DNA from: Pseudomonadales bacterium | GTDB taxonomy: Bacteria > Pseudomonadota > Gammaproteobacteria > Pseudomonadales > Pseudohongiellaceae | Direction of reading: 5' to 3' | Length of the DNA stretch: 64,000 bases | NCBI GenBank assembly: GCA_023257655.1 | Contig: JALRBQ010000014.1 | Span: forward strand, 1 to 64,000 | Shown: piece after piece, positions 1 to 6,925 of the stretch | Layout: the number at the start of each line of letters is the position of its first letter | Position numbering within the stretch: the first letter of the stretch is position 1 | Notes under the pieces: generated by a model | Told to the model about the DNA's origin: nothing | The model's input: only the letters and a program-made list of their open reading frames with translations | Databases searched by the model: none | Made by a program: the position numbers and the translations under genes

Positions 1-1
1 C

Positions 2-598
2 TCCGACAAAGAACAGCTGCTCAATGACACCCGTGAGCTCATTGAGCGCTGCAGTTTCTCCTATACCCGTCAGGTCGAGATGAAAGGGCTGGGTCACGCT
101 ATTCTGTGCGGAGAATGCCTGATAGGCGACGAGGCCTTCGCGGTGGTGCTCGCCGATGATTACTGCATCAGCGTTGAGGATCCGGTGCTGGCGCAACTTG
201 TCAGGCTCTATGAGAAATACAACTGCAGCATCGTCGCGATAGAAGAAGTCCCTTCATCAGAGACTGATCGCTATGGTGTTATCGACGGGGACGAAGAAGA
301 GCCAGGGGTATACCGGGTCAGAAACATGATTGAAAAGCCGAAGCCAGAGGATGCCCCGAGCAATCTGGCGATTATTGGACGTTATATACTTACTCCCGAC
401 ATATTCGACATTCTCCGCAACACGCCGCCTGGCAAGAATGGAGAAATTCAGATTACCGATGCATTGCTTGTGCAGGCGAAAGAAGGCAAGGTTATAGCCT
501 GTCGCTTCGCGGGTAAACGCTTCGATTGCGGCAGCATCGATGGCTATATTGCTGCCACCAACCATACATACCAACTGCAACAGAAAAACCCTGCGTGA
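2..598 (+). CDS. galU: UTP--glucose-1-phosphate uridylyltransferase, 5' part outside window
   Basis: Makes UDP-glucose from glucose-1-phosphate and UTP, feeding envelope polysaccharide synthesis. The frame is open from the left edge (about 198 codons visible); the N-terminal nucleotide-binding part is missing. Recognisable GalU motifs are [15 protein letters not shown], the YGVIDG segment, [25 protein letters not shown] and a C-terminal FDCGSIDGY. The gene ends 7 bases before the ATG of the downstream phosphohexomutase, so the two are probably co-transcribed and supply nucleotide sugars. Family assignment rests on these motifs; the true start cannot be seen. Confidence 0.93.
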   Translation, partial: SDKEQLLNDTRELIERCSFSYTRQVEMKGLGHAILCGECLIGDEAFAVVLADDYCISVEDPVLAQLVRLYEKYNCSIVAIEEVPSSETDRYGVIDGDEEEPGVYRVRNMIEKPKPEDAPSNLAIIGRYILTPDIFDILRNTPPGKNGEIQITDALLVQAKEGKVIACRFAGKRFDCGSIDGYIAATNHTYQLQQKNPA

Positions 599-605
599 CC
601 AGATA

Positions 606-1955
606 ATGACAGATATAACTTGTTTTAAGGCTTACGACATCCGTGGTCGCGTACCCGATCAGTTGAACGAGGATGTTGCCTATCGCATCGGTCGGGCTTA
701 TGCCGAATGGCTATCACCTAAATCTGTCGTAGTGGGTTACGACATCAGGCTCAGCAGCAAGAGCCTTTGTAACGCCTTGCAGGACGGACTGATGGATGCC
801 GGAGTAGATGTCGCAAGTATTGGTCAGTGCGGCACCGAGGAAATCTATTTCGCCACTTCGCATCTTGCTGCTGATGGCGGTATCGTCGTCACCGCCAGTC
901 ATAATCCGAAAGACTACAACGGCATGAAGCTGGTGCGGGAAAATTCAATCCCGATTAGCGGTGATACCGGTCTGAACGAGATCAAACATCTGGCAGAGGC
1001 CAACAGTTTTAGCAAGGGCCGTCGCAAGGGTATCCTCAACGTTGTCGAAACCCGGCTCGCCTATATCGAGCATTTGTTGACCTATGTCGACCGCTATAAC
1101 ATCAAGCCTCTTACAATCGTATGTAACGCAGGCAATGGCGGCGCCGGTTCAGTTATCGATGCACTCGAGCCTCACATGCCGATCGAATTTATCAAATTGC
1201 AACATCAGGCCGACGGTAATTTCCCGAACGGCGTTCCGAATCCACTCTTGGTTGAGAATCGGGAAGTGACTAGCTCGGCGGTACTCGCGAAGGGCGCAGA
1301 TATGGGCATCGCCTGGGACGGGGATTTCGACCGTTGCTTCTTCTTCGATGAAAAGGGAAGGTTTATCGAGGGCTACTATATTGTCGGCCTGCTTGCAGCG
1401 TCTTACCTTCAAAAGAACCCGGGCGCCAGTATCGTGCATGACCCGCGTTTGACCTGGAATACCATCGACATAACCCGCAATAGCGGCGGCAAGGCGATAC
1501 AGTGTAAAACCGGGCACGCCTTCATCAAGGAATGCATGCGACGCGAAGATGCCATTTACGGCGGTGAGATGAGCGCACACCATTACTTCCGGGATTTCTA
1601 TTATTGCGACAGCGGCATGCTGCCTTGGCTGCTCATCGCCGAGTTGATGTCGCAACAGGATAGGCCGTTGTCGGCACTCGTCGAAGAGCGCATGGCTGCG
1701 TATCCCGCCAGTGGCGAGATCAATCACGTAGTCGAGGATCCTGCGCGCTTGCTGGCCGAAATCAAGAAGCACTATTCCGCTGCCGCCGAAGCGATCGATA
1801 ACACCGACGGGCTCAGCATGGAGTTCGGTGACTGGCGCTTCAACCTGCGCATGTCCAACACCGAGCCGGTGGTGCGTCTGAATGTTGAGGCCCGTGGTAA
1901 CGCCGAGCTCATGCAGGCCAAGACCGAGGAGCTGCTGAGTCTCATCAATAACTAG
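606..1955 (+). CDS. cpsG: Phosphomannomutase/phosphoglucomutase
   Basis: Interconverts hexose-6- and hexose-1-phosphates through a phosphoserine enzyme. The 449-residue product begins [14 protein letters not shown]. It carries the phosphoserine loop VTASHNP (Ser about 98), the magnesium loop WDGDFDR (about 237-243), the sugar-binding GEMSAHH segment and the phosphate-binding RMSNTEP near residue 418, in the order expected for the alpha-D-phosphohexomutase family. An upstream in-frame start at 540 would overlap galU by 59 bases; the ATG at 606 fits family N termini. There is no strong Shine-Dalgarno, so coupling to galU (7-base gap) is likely. Whether mannose or glucose phosphate is preferred cannot be read from the sequence. 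Confidence 0.93.
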   Translation: MTDITCFKAYDIRGRVPDQLNEDVAYRIGRAYAEWLSPKSVVVGYDIRLSSKSLCNALQDGLMDAGVDVASIGQCGTEEIYFATSHLAADGGIVVTASHNPKDYNGMKLVRENSIPISGDTGLNEIKHLAEANSFSKGRRKGILNVVETRLAYIEHLLTYVDRYNIKPLTIVCNAGNGGAGSVIDALEPHMPIEFIKLQHQADGNFPNGVPNPLLVENREVTSSAVLAKGADMGIAWDGDFDRCFFFDEKGRFIEGYYIVGLLAASYLQKNPGASIVHDPRLTWNTIDITRNSGGKAIQCKTGHAFIKECMRREDAIYGGEMSAHHYFRDFYYCDSGMLPWLLIAELMSQQDRPLSALVEERMAAYPASGEINHVVEDPARLLAEIKKHYSAAAEAIDNTDGLSMEFGDWRFNLRMSNTEPVVRLNVEARGNAELMQAKTEELLSLINN

Positions 1956-1981
1956 GGCAAATTTTTCCGTGAGAATTCAAG

Positions 1982-2275
1982 GTGATACTGGAAGTGGCAG
2001 TTCTCAAGATCAAACCCGGCCTCAGCGTCGAGTTTGAAAAAGCCTTCGCTACGGCTCAGCAGATTCTCGCCAGCATGCCCGGATACATCGCGCACGAATT
2101 ACAGCGCTGCGTCGAAGTTGCCGATCAGTATGTGTTGTTGGTTCGCTGGCAGACTTTGGAAGACCATACCGTCGGCTTTCGCCAGTCCGAACGCTACCAG
2201 GAATGGAAACAGTTGCTGCACCACTTCTATGATCCGTTTCCCGTTGTTGAGCATTACACCGCGTTGGAACTCTAG
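1982..2275 (+). CDS. Antibiotic-biosynthesis-monooxygenase (ABM) family small protein
   Basis: A 97-residue dimeric ferredoxin-like (ABM) fold protein. The N terminus MILEVAVLKIKPG, the central MPGYIAHELQRCVE, the VLLVRW strand and the terminal FYDPFPVVEHY follow the family pattern. Such proteins act as cofactor-free quinol monooxygenases or stress proteins; the substrate here is unknown. It starts with GTG 26 bases after cpsG and is followed 9 bases later by a GNAT gene, so all three may share a transcript. Confidence 0.8.
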   Translation: MILEVAVLKIKPGLSVEFEKAFATAQQILASMPGYIAHELQRCVEVADQYVLLVRWQTLEDHTVGFRQSERYQEWKQLLHHFYDPFPVVEHYTALEL

Positions 2276-2284
2276 GCGCTGGCC

Positions 2285-2752
2285 ATGAATCCGGCCAAGC
2301 AAACGATCATGCAACTCAGGCACGCCGAAACCGGTGTGGCGCGTAACATCTGGTCGTTGTGTCAGGCAGCTTACGCGCTGGAGGCGACACTGCTCGGGGT
2401 AACCGATTTTCCGCCGCTGCGACGGAGCGTGGAGTCGATTCAGGCCAGTCCGACTGTCTTCTTCGGCATCACTGAAGACGATACTTTGGTGGCCGTCGCA
2501 GAACTGGCACGGGAACCGGAAGTTTGTGTGGATACTCTCGTCGTCGCACCCGGTCACTTCCGTCGCGGCCTCGCCAGCGCCTTGCTCTCACACCTTCTGG
2601 CATTGCCTCGCCCCCATGGGCTAATCGCAGATACGGGCGCCGCCAATGCGCCAGCCCTCGCACTCTATCGACGGCACGGCTTCGTGGAGAGGGAGCGAAT
2701 GCTGAGCAGGGAGGGAATACCGTTGGTGCGACTGCGACACGGGCCGGTTTGA
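2285..2752 (+). CDS. GNAT-family N-acetyltransferase
   Basis: A 155-residue acetyl-CoA-dependent acetyltransferase. The core strand VCVDTLVVAPGHFRRGLASALL contains the R/Q-x-x-G-x-G/A acetyl-CoA loop (as R-R-G-L-A), followed by a helix and a C-terminal ALALYRRHGFVERER segment typical of GNAT motif B. The acceptor substrate cannot be inferred. It starts with ATG directly behind the ABM-like gene on the same strand. Confidence 0.85.
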   Translation: MNPAKQTIMQLRHAETGVARNIWSLCQAAYALEATLLGVTDFPPLRRSVESIQASPTVFFGITEDDTLVAVAELAREPEVCVDTLVVAPGHFRRGLASALLSHLLALPRPHGLIADTGAANAPALALYRRHGFVERERMLSREGIPLVRLRHGPV

Positions 2753-2764
2753 TCCTGAGAGTTT

Positions 2765-3214
2765 TCAGAGCGCGTCGGCAATCCAGGTCATGCGGATGCT
2801 GTGTCGGTCTTCTTCGATCTGCTGGAAACCGGAGGCTTTATGAAATGCGACGGCCGGATTGGTCTTCAATACGCTCAGATGGATCGGTTTGCGCGTCGCC
2901 CGCGAGCGATCCTTGATGCGTGTCATCATCTGTGTGCCGTAACCCTGACGCTGGTTCGCTGGGTCAACCAGAATCATGTCGAGCAGCAGATAGCCGGGTT
3001 TTTCGCTAAGGTGATAGCTGCCTACCCTGATGCCATCGCATAACAGAATCTGGAAATTCTTGGCGGGAAGCGTTGTCCTGAAGCCTTCGCGTTGCAGGAG
3101 TTCGTCCCAACCCCAGGCGATGTCGATGTAGTTCTGCATAGTGCTGCGAAACAGGTCGAACAACCAGTCCTGGTCTTCATTGACACCGCGGCGCAAGGTC
3201 AGCAAGCCGGTCAT
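2765..3214 (-). CDS. GNAT-family N-acetyltransferase
   Basis: A 149-residue GNAT protein. The segment LLLDMILVDPANQRQGYGTQMM carries the canonical Q-R-Q-G-Y-G acetyl-CoA pyrophosphate loop, and NPAVAFHKASGFQQI is the usual C-terminal motif. It is convergent with the preceding GNAT gene (12-base gap). It lies 7 bases downstream of pgi on the same strand, so it is probably the distal gene of a pgi transcript. The two neighbouring GNATs are different subfamilies, not a recent duplication. Substrate unknown. Confidence 0.87.
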   Translation of the reverse strand: MTGLLTLRRGVNEDQDWLFDLFRSTMQNYIDIAWGWDELLQREGFRTTLPAKNFQILLCDGIRVGSYHLSEKPGYLLLDMILVDPANQRQGYGTQMMTRIKDRSRATRKPIHLSVLKTNPAVAFHKASGFQQIEEDRHSIRMTWIADAL

Positions 3215-3221
3215 GGATCAC

Positions 3222-4799
3222 CTACCGTTTCCAGGCATTCACGGCGGCGATCAATCGCGCCGTGGAAGCATCCAGCACCGTCGCGTCAGCGCCTTCGCTG
3301 AGTGCGGCATACACGTCTTGCGACAGTCGCTTGCCGAGTTCCACTCCCCACTGATCGAAGGCGTTGATGTCCCAGATTACGCTCTGGACGAAAACCTTGT
3401 GTTCGTACAAGGCGAGCAGGGAGCCAAGATTATAGGGAGTCAGCGCGGACAACAGCAGCGTGTTGCTCGGTTTGTTGCCGGCGATGGCACGACTGGGTTG
3501 CTGGGTATCTGCATGCCCCTGCATCAGCGCCATCCCCTGACTTAAGCAGTTTGCCAGCAGATGTTGGTGGGCAGCGATGTTGGTGCTGTCTGTGGGTTGG
3601 GCGATGGCGATGAGGTCGACCGGAATGAACTCCGTGCCCTGGTGCAGTAACTGGAAACAGGAGTGCTGGATATCTGTGCCTACCGTTCCCCACACAGGTT
3701 CACCTGTACTCATGGCAACCGGTTGCTCGGCGTGATCTACACTCTTGCCGAGACTCTCCATACTGAGCTGTTGCAGATAAGCCGGTAAGAGACGCAGGCG
3801 TTCACAATAGGGGACGACAGCCTGACTGTGACTGTCAAAGAAGCCCCGGTACCAGACGTTGAGTAAGGCCAGCAGTACGGGCAGGTTGTCTGCCAGTTCT
3901 GCGTTCTGAAAATGGCGGTCCATGGCATTGGCGCCGGCGAGTAGCTGTCGAAATGAATCCATGCCCAGGCGCAGGGCAATCGGTAGCCCGATTGCCGACC
4001 ATACCGAGAATCGTCCGCCTACCCAGTCCCACATCGGCAGCAGGTTGTCGGCGGCGATGCCAAACGCCAGTGCTGCTTCCGTGTTAGTGGTGACCGCGAC
4101 GAAATGGCGAGCGGTAGCAGCAGAATCTGCGCAGTGCTCCTGCAGCCATTGCTTGCACAACTCGGCATTGTGGCGTGTCTCGAGTGTCGTGAATGATTTC
4201 GACGCGACGATGAACAGGGTCGTTTCGGGGTTGAGTCGGGCCAGCGTCATTGCGAGTTGGGCAGGGTCGATGTTGGAGACAAAATGTACCGCAATATCAC
4301 GAGCGTTAGGTCGCTCGAGCGCGGAGACGACGAGCGCCGGGCCGAGATCGGAACCCCCCACGCCAAGATTGACGACATCCCTGATCGGCATGCCACTGTA
4401 ACCCACCCAATCACCCTTGCGGATGCTGTCGACGAGTCGCGCCATGCGCGCCAGCGCTACTGTCAGCTCAGGGAAGCGGTGATTGGTTTCCGGTTCCCGC
4501 AGGGCGATATGTAAAGCCGGGCGAGCCTCACTGGAATTGATGTTGTCGCCTGCGAACATGGATGTGATCGCAGAGGGGACATTTTGTTCACGCGCCAGTT
4601 CGAGCAGCAGCGTGAGGGTGTCTTCGGTGATGTAATTGCGGGAAAAATCCAGTAGCAGATTGTCATGTTGCCGCGAGAACATGTCCGCACGCGATGGGTC
4701 GGCGGCGAACAGCCCACTCAGGCGAGAGTTGCCCTCGCGGAAGTGCGCGCTGTGGGAGCGCAGGGCGTGCCAGGCTGCAGTGTCAGTTGGGCTACTCAT
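3222..4799 (-). CDS. pgi: Glucose-6-phosphate isomerase
   Basis: Interconverts glucose-6-phosphate and fructose-6-phosphate. The 525-residue product has both phosphoglucose isomerase signatures: VGGRFSVWSAIGLPIAL in the middle and QWGVELGK near the C terminus. It also has the sugar-phosphate loop GVGGSDLGPALV and SKSFTTLET. The start is placed at the ATG giving MSSPTDTAAW. A further in-frame ATG at 4868 would add 23 basic residues and run into a terminator-like hairpin, so it is less likely. A PPi-dependent phosphofructokinase lies in the same window at 47.7 kb. Confidence 0.95.
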   Translation of the reverse strand: MSSPTDTAAWHALRSHSAHFREGNSRLSGLFAADPSRADMFSRQHDNLLLDFSRNYITEDTLTLLLELAREQNVPSAITSMFAGDNINSSEARPALHIALREPETNHRFPELTVALARMARLVDSIRKGDWVGYSGMPIRDVVNLGVGGSDLGPALVVSALERPNARDIAVHFVSNIDPAQLAMTLARLNPETTLFIVASKSFTTLETRHNAELCKQWLQEHCADSAATARHFVAVTTNTEAALAFGIAADNLLPMWDWVGGRFSVWSAIGLPIALRLGMDSFRQLLAGANAMDRHFQNAELADNLPVLLALLNVWYRGFFDSHSQAVVPYCERLRLLPAYLQQLSMESLGKSVDHAEQPVAMSTGEPVWGTVGTDIQHSCFQLLHQGTEFIPVDLIAIAQPTDSTNIAAHQHLLANCLSQGMALMQGHADTQQPSRAIAGNKPSNTLLLSALTPYNLGSLLALYEHKVFVQSVIWDINAFDQWGVELGKRLSQDVYAALSEGADATVLDASTARLIAAVNAWKR

Positions 4800-4865
4800 G
4801 GTGCTGTCGGCATTCACTCGGCGAGCATTGACTCGCTCGCCCCGTCTCAGGACGTTGCACTGTAG

Positions 4866-4884
4866 CAAAAAACCCGAAGGGTTA
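4866..4884 (-). terminator. Terminator-like hairpin in the pgi leader
   Basis: Read on the minus strand, a 5-bp stem AACCC / GGGTT closes a UUC loop and runs directly into a T tract. It lies about 67 bases upstream of the pgi start, with no minus-strand gene above it. It could be an attenuator or the end of a short upstream transcript. The stem is short. Confidence 0.4.
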
Positions 4885-4898
4885 GTATGGCTGATTCC

Positions 4899-4938
4899 GG
4901 GCGGGAGGCGGGGATTGGGGGATGGATGGGGTGGCGGG
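4899..4938 (+). other. G-rich tract with G-quadruplex pattern
   Basis: Four runs of three to five G separated by 1, 4 and 3 bases (4899-4921), followed by more G runs. They lie in the space between the pgi start and the tRNA promoter. The pattern fits the usual four-run quadruplex rule; whether it folds is unknown. Confidence 0.4.
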
Positions 4939-5001
4939 AAGCCGGTTGATTTGGGGGCTCAAGGGGGCGTTCCGACAGCATTGAGTTTTTACCGTCGGGG
5001 A

Positions 5002-5036
5002 TTGAATCGGTGACATTTATTATGTAGTATGCGCGG
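5002..5036 (+). promoter_or_regulatory. Sigma70 promoter of the tRNA-Thr locus
   Basis: A -35 element TTGAAT (5002-5007) is followed after exactly 17 bases by a -10 element TAGTAT (5025-5030). GCGCGGCC follows the -10. A GC-rich discriminator is typical of stringently controlled stable-RNA promoters. The predicted start, around 5037, lies about 20 bases before the first tRNA copy. Confidence 0.65.
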
Positions 5037-5055
5037 CCTGATTGACCTCATCTAT

Positions 5056-5143
5056 GCCGCTACAGCTCAGCCGTGGTAGAGCAGCTGACTTGTAATCAGC
5101 AGGTCCCCCCGCCGTTTATTGGAGGCTACTCCTGGTGGCGGCG
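5056..5143 (+). pseudogene. tRNA-Thr(UGU)-like copy with disrupted T arm
   Basis: The first 50 bases match the intact tRNA-Thr at 5224 except for one base (C for T at the eighth position). They cover the 5' acceptor strand, D arm, anticodon arm with loop CTTGTAA, and variable loop. The T stem-loop, including the invariant TTCGA, is replaced by a longer segment (5106-5128). The sequence then returns to CTCCTGG and the 3' acceptor strand TGGCGGC (to 5142). GAAA follows instead of ACCA. It cannot form a normal T arm, so I call it a tRNA pseudogene. Confidence 0.75.
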
Positions 5144-5223
5144 AAAGAGGTAGAGTAGTCTGAGTGGGCACAGTCTTTCTCAGGAGCAGTCAGAAACGTA
5201 GTAACGCGCACGATGTTCGAAAT

Positions 5224-5301
5224 GCCGCTATAGCTCAGCCGTGGTAGAGCAGCTGACTTGTAATCAGCAGGTCCCGGGTTCGACTCCTGGTGGCGGCACC
5301 A
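5224..5301 (+). tRNA. tRNA-Thr (anticodon UGU)
   Basis: A complete cloverleaf. The 7-bp acceptor stem pairs GCCGCTA with TGGCGGC; the D stem is GCTC/GAGC. The anticodon stem GCTGA/TCAGC has loop CTTGTAA, giving anticodon TGT. The T stem CCGGG/CCTGG has loop TTCGACT. Discriminator A and an encoded CCA end at 5301. It reads ACA threonine codons. Its 3' end is the first boundary of the downstream 139-bp repeats. Confidence 0.95.
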
Positions 5302-5575
5302 TTTCCCTTCGTTACTATTCAGCATTACCCTGAAAGTTACCTAATTCTCTCGGCAGTCAAGGCCCAACGTGATCCTGAGCGTGTCGCTGGCAGTCTGGTT
5401 GCGCTGGAGACGTTCTCGGTTATCGTCGGTGCCGGCACCATTTCCCTTCGTTCCTATTCAGCATTACCCTGAAAGGCACCTGATTCTCTCGGCAGTCAAA
5501 GCCCAACATGATCCTGAGCGTGTCGCTGGCAGTCTGGTTGCGCCGGAGACGTTCTCAATTATCGTCGGTGGCGGC
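5298..5575 (+). repeat. Two tandem 139-bp repeats carrying the tRNA 3' end
   Basis: Units at 5298-5436 and 5437-5575 differ at about 10 positions by eye. Each is preceded by a 13-base match to the tRNA 3' end: GGTGGCGGCACCA at the tRNA itself, a one-mismatch copy before unit 2, and a one-mismatch copy before a third, quickly diverging unit (5576 onward). The period (139) is not a multiple of three. The peptides that can be read from the two units differ at many of the substituted positions, so a coding role is unlikely. The layout resembles the repeats that follow E. coli tyrT. Confidence 0.85.
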
Positions 5576-5765
5576 TCCATTTCTCCCCAACGTACCTCCA
5601 TTCATTCTCATCGTGTTTCCAACCTGAAGTGATCCCGTCCCCGGGCTTGTTGCGTATGATCCGGGTGATGCGGAGGGGCGAATTATTGTAGTCACTTACT
5701 GATTCCACTATTCTTTGCCCCTTTGCAGCCCTTTGTACTCACACTTCCGGAAGCGAACTCAATCC
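5576..5765. other. Degenerate third repeat start and purC leader
   Basis: The first dozen bases continue the repeat pattern (TCCATTTCTCCCC against ACCATTTCCCTTC), then similarity fades. The remainder is the purC 5' leader. I see no clear terminator or gene here. Confidence 0.4.
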
Positions 5766-6818
5766 ATGCTTGATGAAAAAGAGATAAGTGAACTGGTAGC
5801 AGCCCATGGCGTCACTGTAAACGTCGGACGTCCTATTGAAGCCCTCATTGCCGATGGCGAAATTCCGCGTCTTAAAGGGTGTACAGTGTTAACGGGCAAG
5901 GTCTCCGACTCGGTCTTTGGTGAGGCACTCGTCACCAGGACTGGTGTGCCAATTCGCCTGATGTTCCGCAATAACCGTATCTCGACGCATGACGTGAATC
6001 GTGGCGCCATCCCATTCAAGGACCAGGTACTCGCCTTTAACCATGACCACATGCTGCGATTGGTGCAGCCGGTACTGGGCACCTCGCAGTTCACTGTGCC
6101 TGGGCTTTTGCCCAGCTCGACGGTGATTCCTGCGGAAAATCTGCAATTGATCATGCTGGAAAATGTCCTGCGTCTCTACATGGCAGAGAGCTCGACCTCT
6201 ACTTCGCTGTATCAGCATTGGCTCGCGGCCAAGGAAGCGGGCGAAGCGACGCTGCGCTATGCCGGACACGATCTGACTGTGAGTGCGTTGGAACCGAATG
6301 GCATTCTGCCCTATCTGATGGACACTCCCAGCACGAAGGACAAGGTGGATCGCACCATCGATGCCCAGTACCTGATTGATGAGGGCATCTGTACCCAGGG
6401 ACAGTACAACCAGATTCGCAATGCCTCGATCATGGCCTTTGGCATGATCTCCCAATATCTGCTCGAGAAAGGCATGGTGCTCGTCGATACGAAGACCGAG
6501 CATGGCATTAATAGCGAAGGCAAGATCGTCGCCGCCGATGAACTTTATACGATGGATTCATCCCGGTTCTGGCGCCTGGATGAAGACGGTGCGTTGCTGA
6601 CTCGCAATGGCAAGCCGGTGTCCTTCTCCAAGGAATTCGCACGGGGCATGGTAACCTCGCAGGATCAGCAATTTACTGATGAACAGGCCAATGCCATCGC
6701 CGTGCGCTACATCCAGGGTCTGCAGCACCTGACCGGCGTGCCCTTCGCGCCAGATCTGCGACCGCGGGATCAGCGCATTATCGAATCGACGAATCTGATT
6801 CTGGACACGCTGCTGTAA
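5766..6818 (+). CDS. purC: Phosphoribosylaminoimidazole-succinocarboxamide (SAICAR) synthase
   Basis: Joins aspartate to CAIR with ATP in purine synthesis. The 350-residue product is longer than the roughly 240-residue E. coli type and fits the longer bacterial form. Seen motifs are KVSDSVFGEALVTRTG, the internal VLVDTKTEHGI (the ligase-like K-x-E-x-G segment) and DELYTMDSSRFWR, equivalent to the DEL-x-PDSSRFW signature. The start is the ATG giving MLDEKEISEL; an alternative 17 residues upstream lacks family-like sequence. It stands alone, not in a pur operon. Confidence 0.88.
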   Translation: MLDEKEISELVAAHGVTVNVGRPIEALIADGEIPRLKGCTVLTGKVSDSVFGEALVTRTGVPIRLMFRNNRISTHDVNRGAIPFKDQVLAFNHDHMLRLVQPVLGTSQFTVPGLLPSSTVIPAENLQLIMLENVLRLYMAESSTSTSLYQHWLAAKEAGEATLRYAGHDLTVSALEPNGILPYLMDTPSTKDKVDRTIDAQYLIDEGICTQGQYNQIRNASIMAFGMISQYLLEKGMVLVDTKTEHGINSEGKIVAADELYTMDSSRFWRLDEDGALLTRNGKPVSFSKEFARGMVTSQDQQFTDEQANAIAVRYIQGLQHLTGVPFAPDLRPRDQRIIESTNLILDTLL

Positions 6819-6925
6819 TTGGTGTTCGGCCTCGACAGGGGCAATCGTCACCTGTGGGAATTTCTTGTCACGGTTCCGGGTCGATTTCGACCCGGCGCCC
6901 CACATCAGAGCATGGGAACACTCTT

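Noticed and set aside
1149..1772. 207-residue minus-strand frame inside the phosphohexomutase gene
   Set aside because: Shadow of a well-supported gene with family motifs on the plus strand; no ribosome site or recognisable domain.
2285..3214. Two adjacent GNAT genes as a duplication
   Set aside because: They lie on opposite strands and share only the general acetyl-CoA motif; sequences differ elsewhere.
5290..5632. Small proteins read from the 139-bp repeats
   Set aside because: The period is not a multiple of three, the peptides lie in different frames in the two units, and many of the differences change amino acids, as in non-coding sequence.
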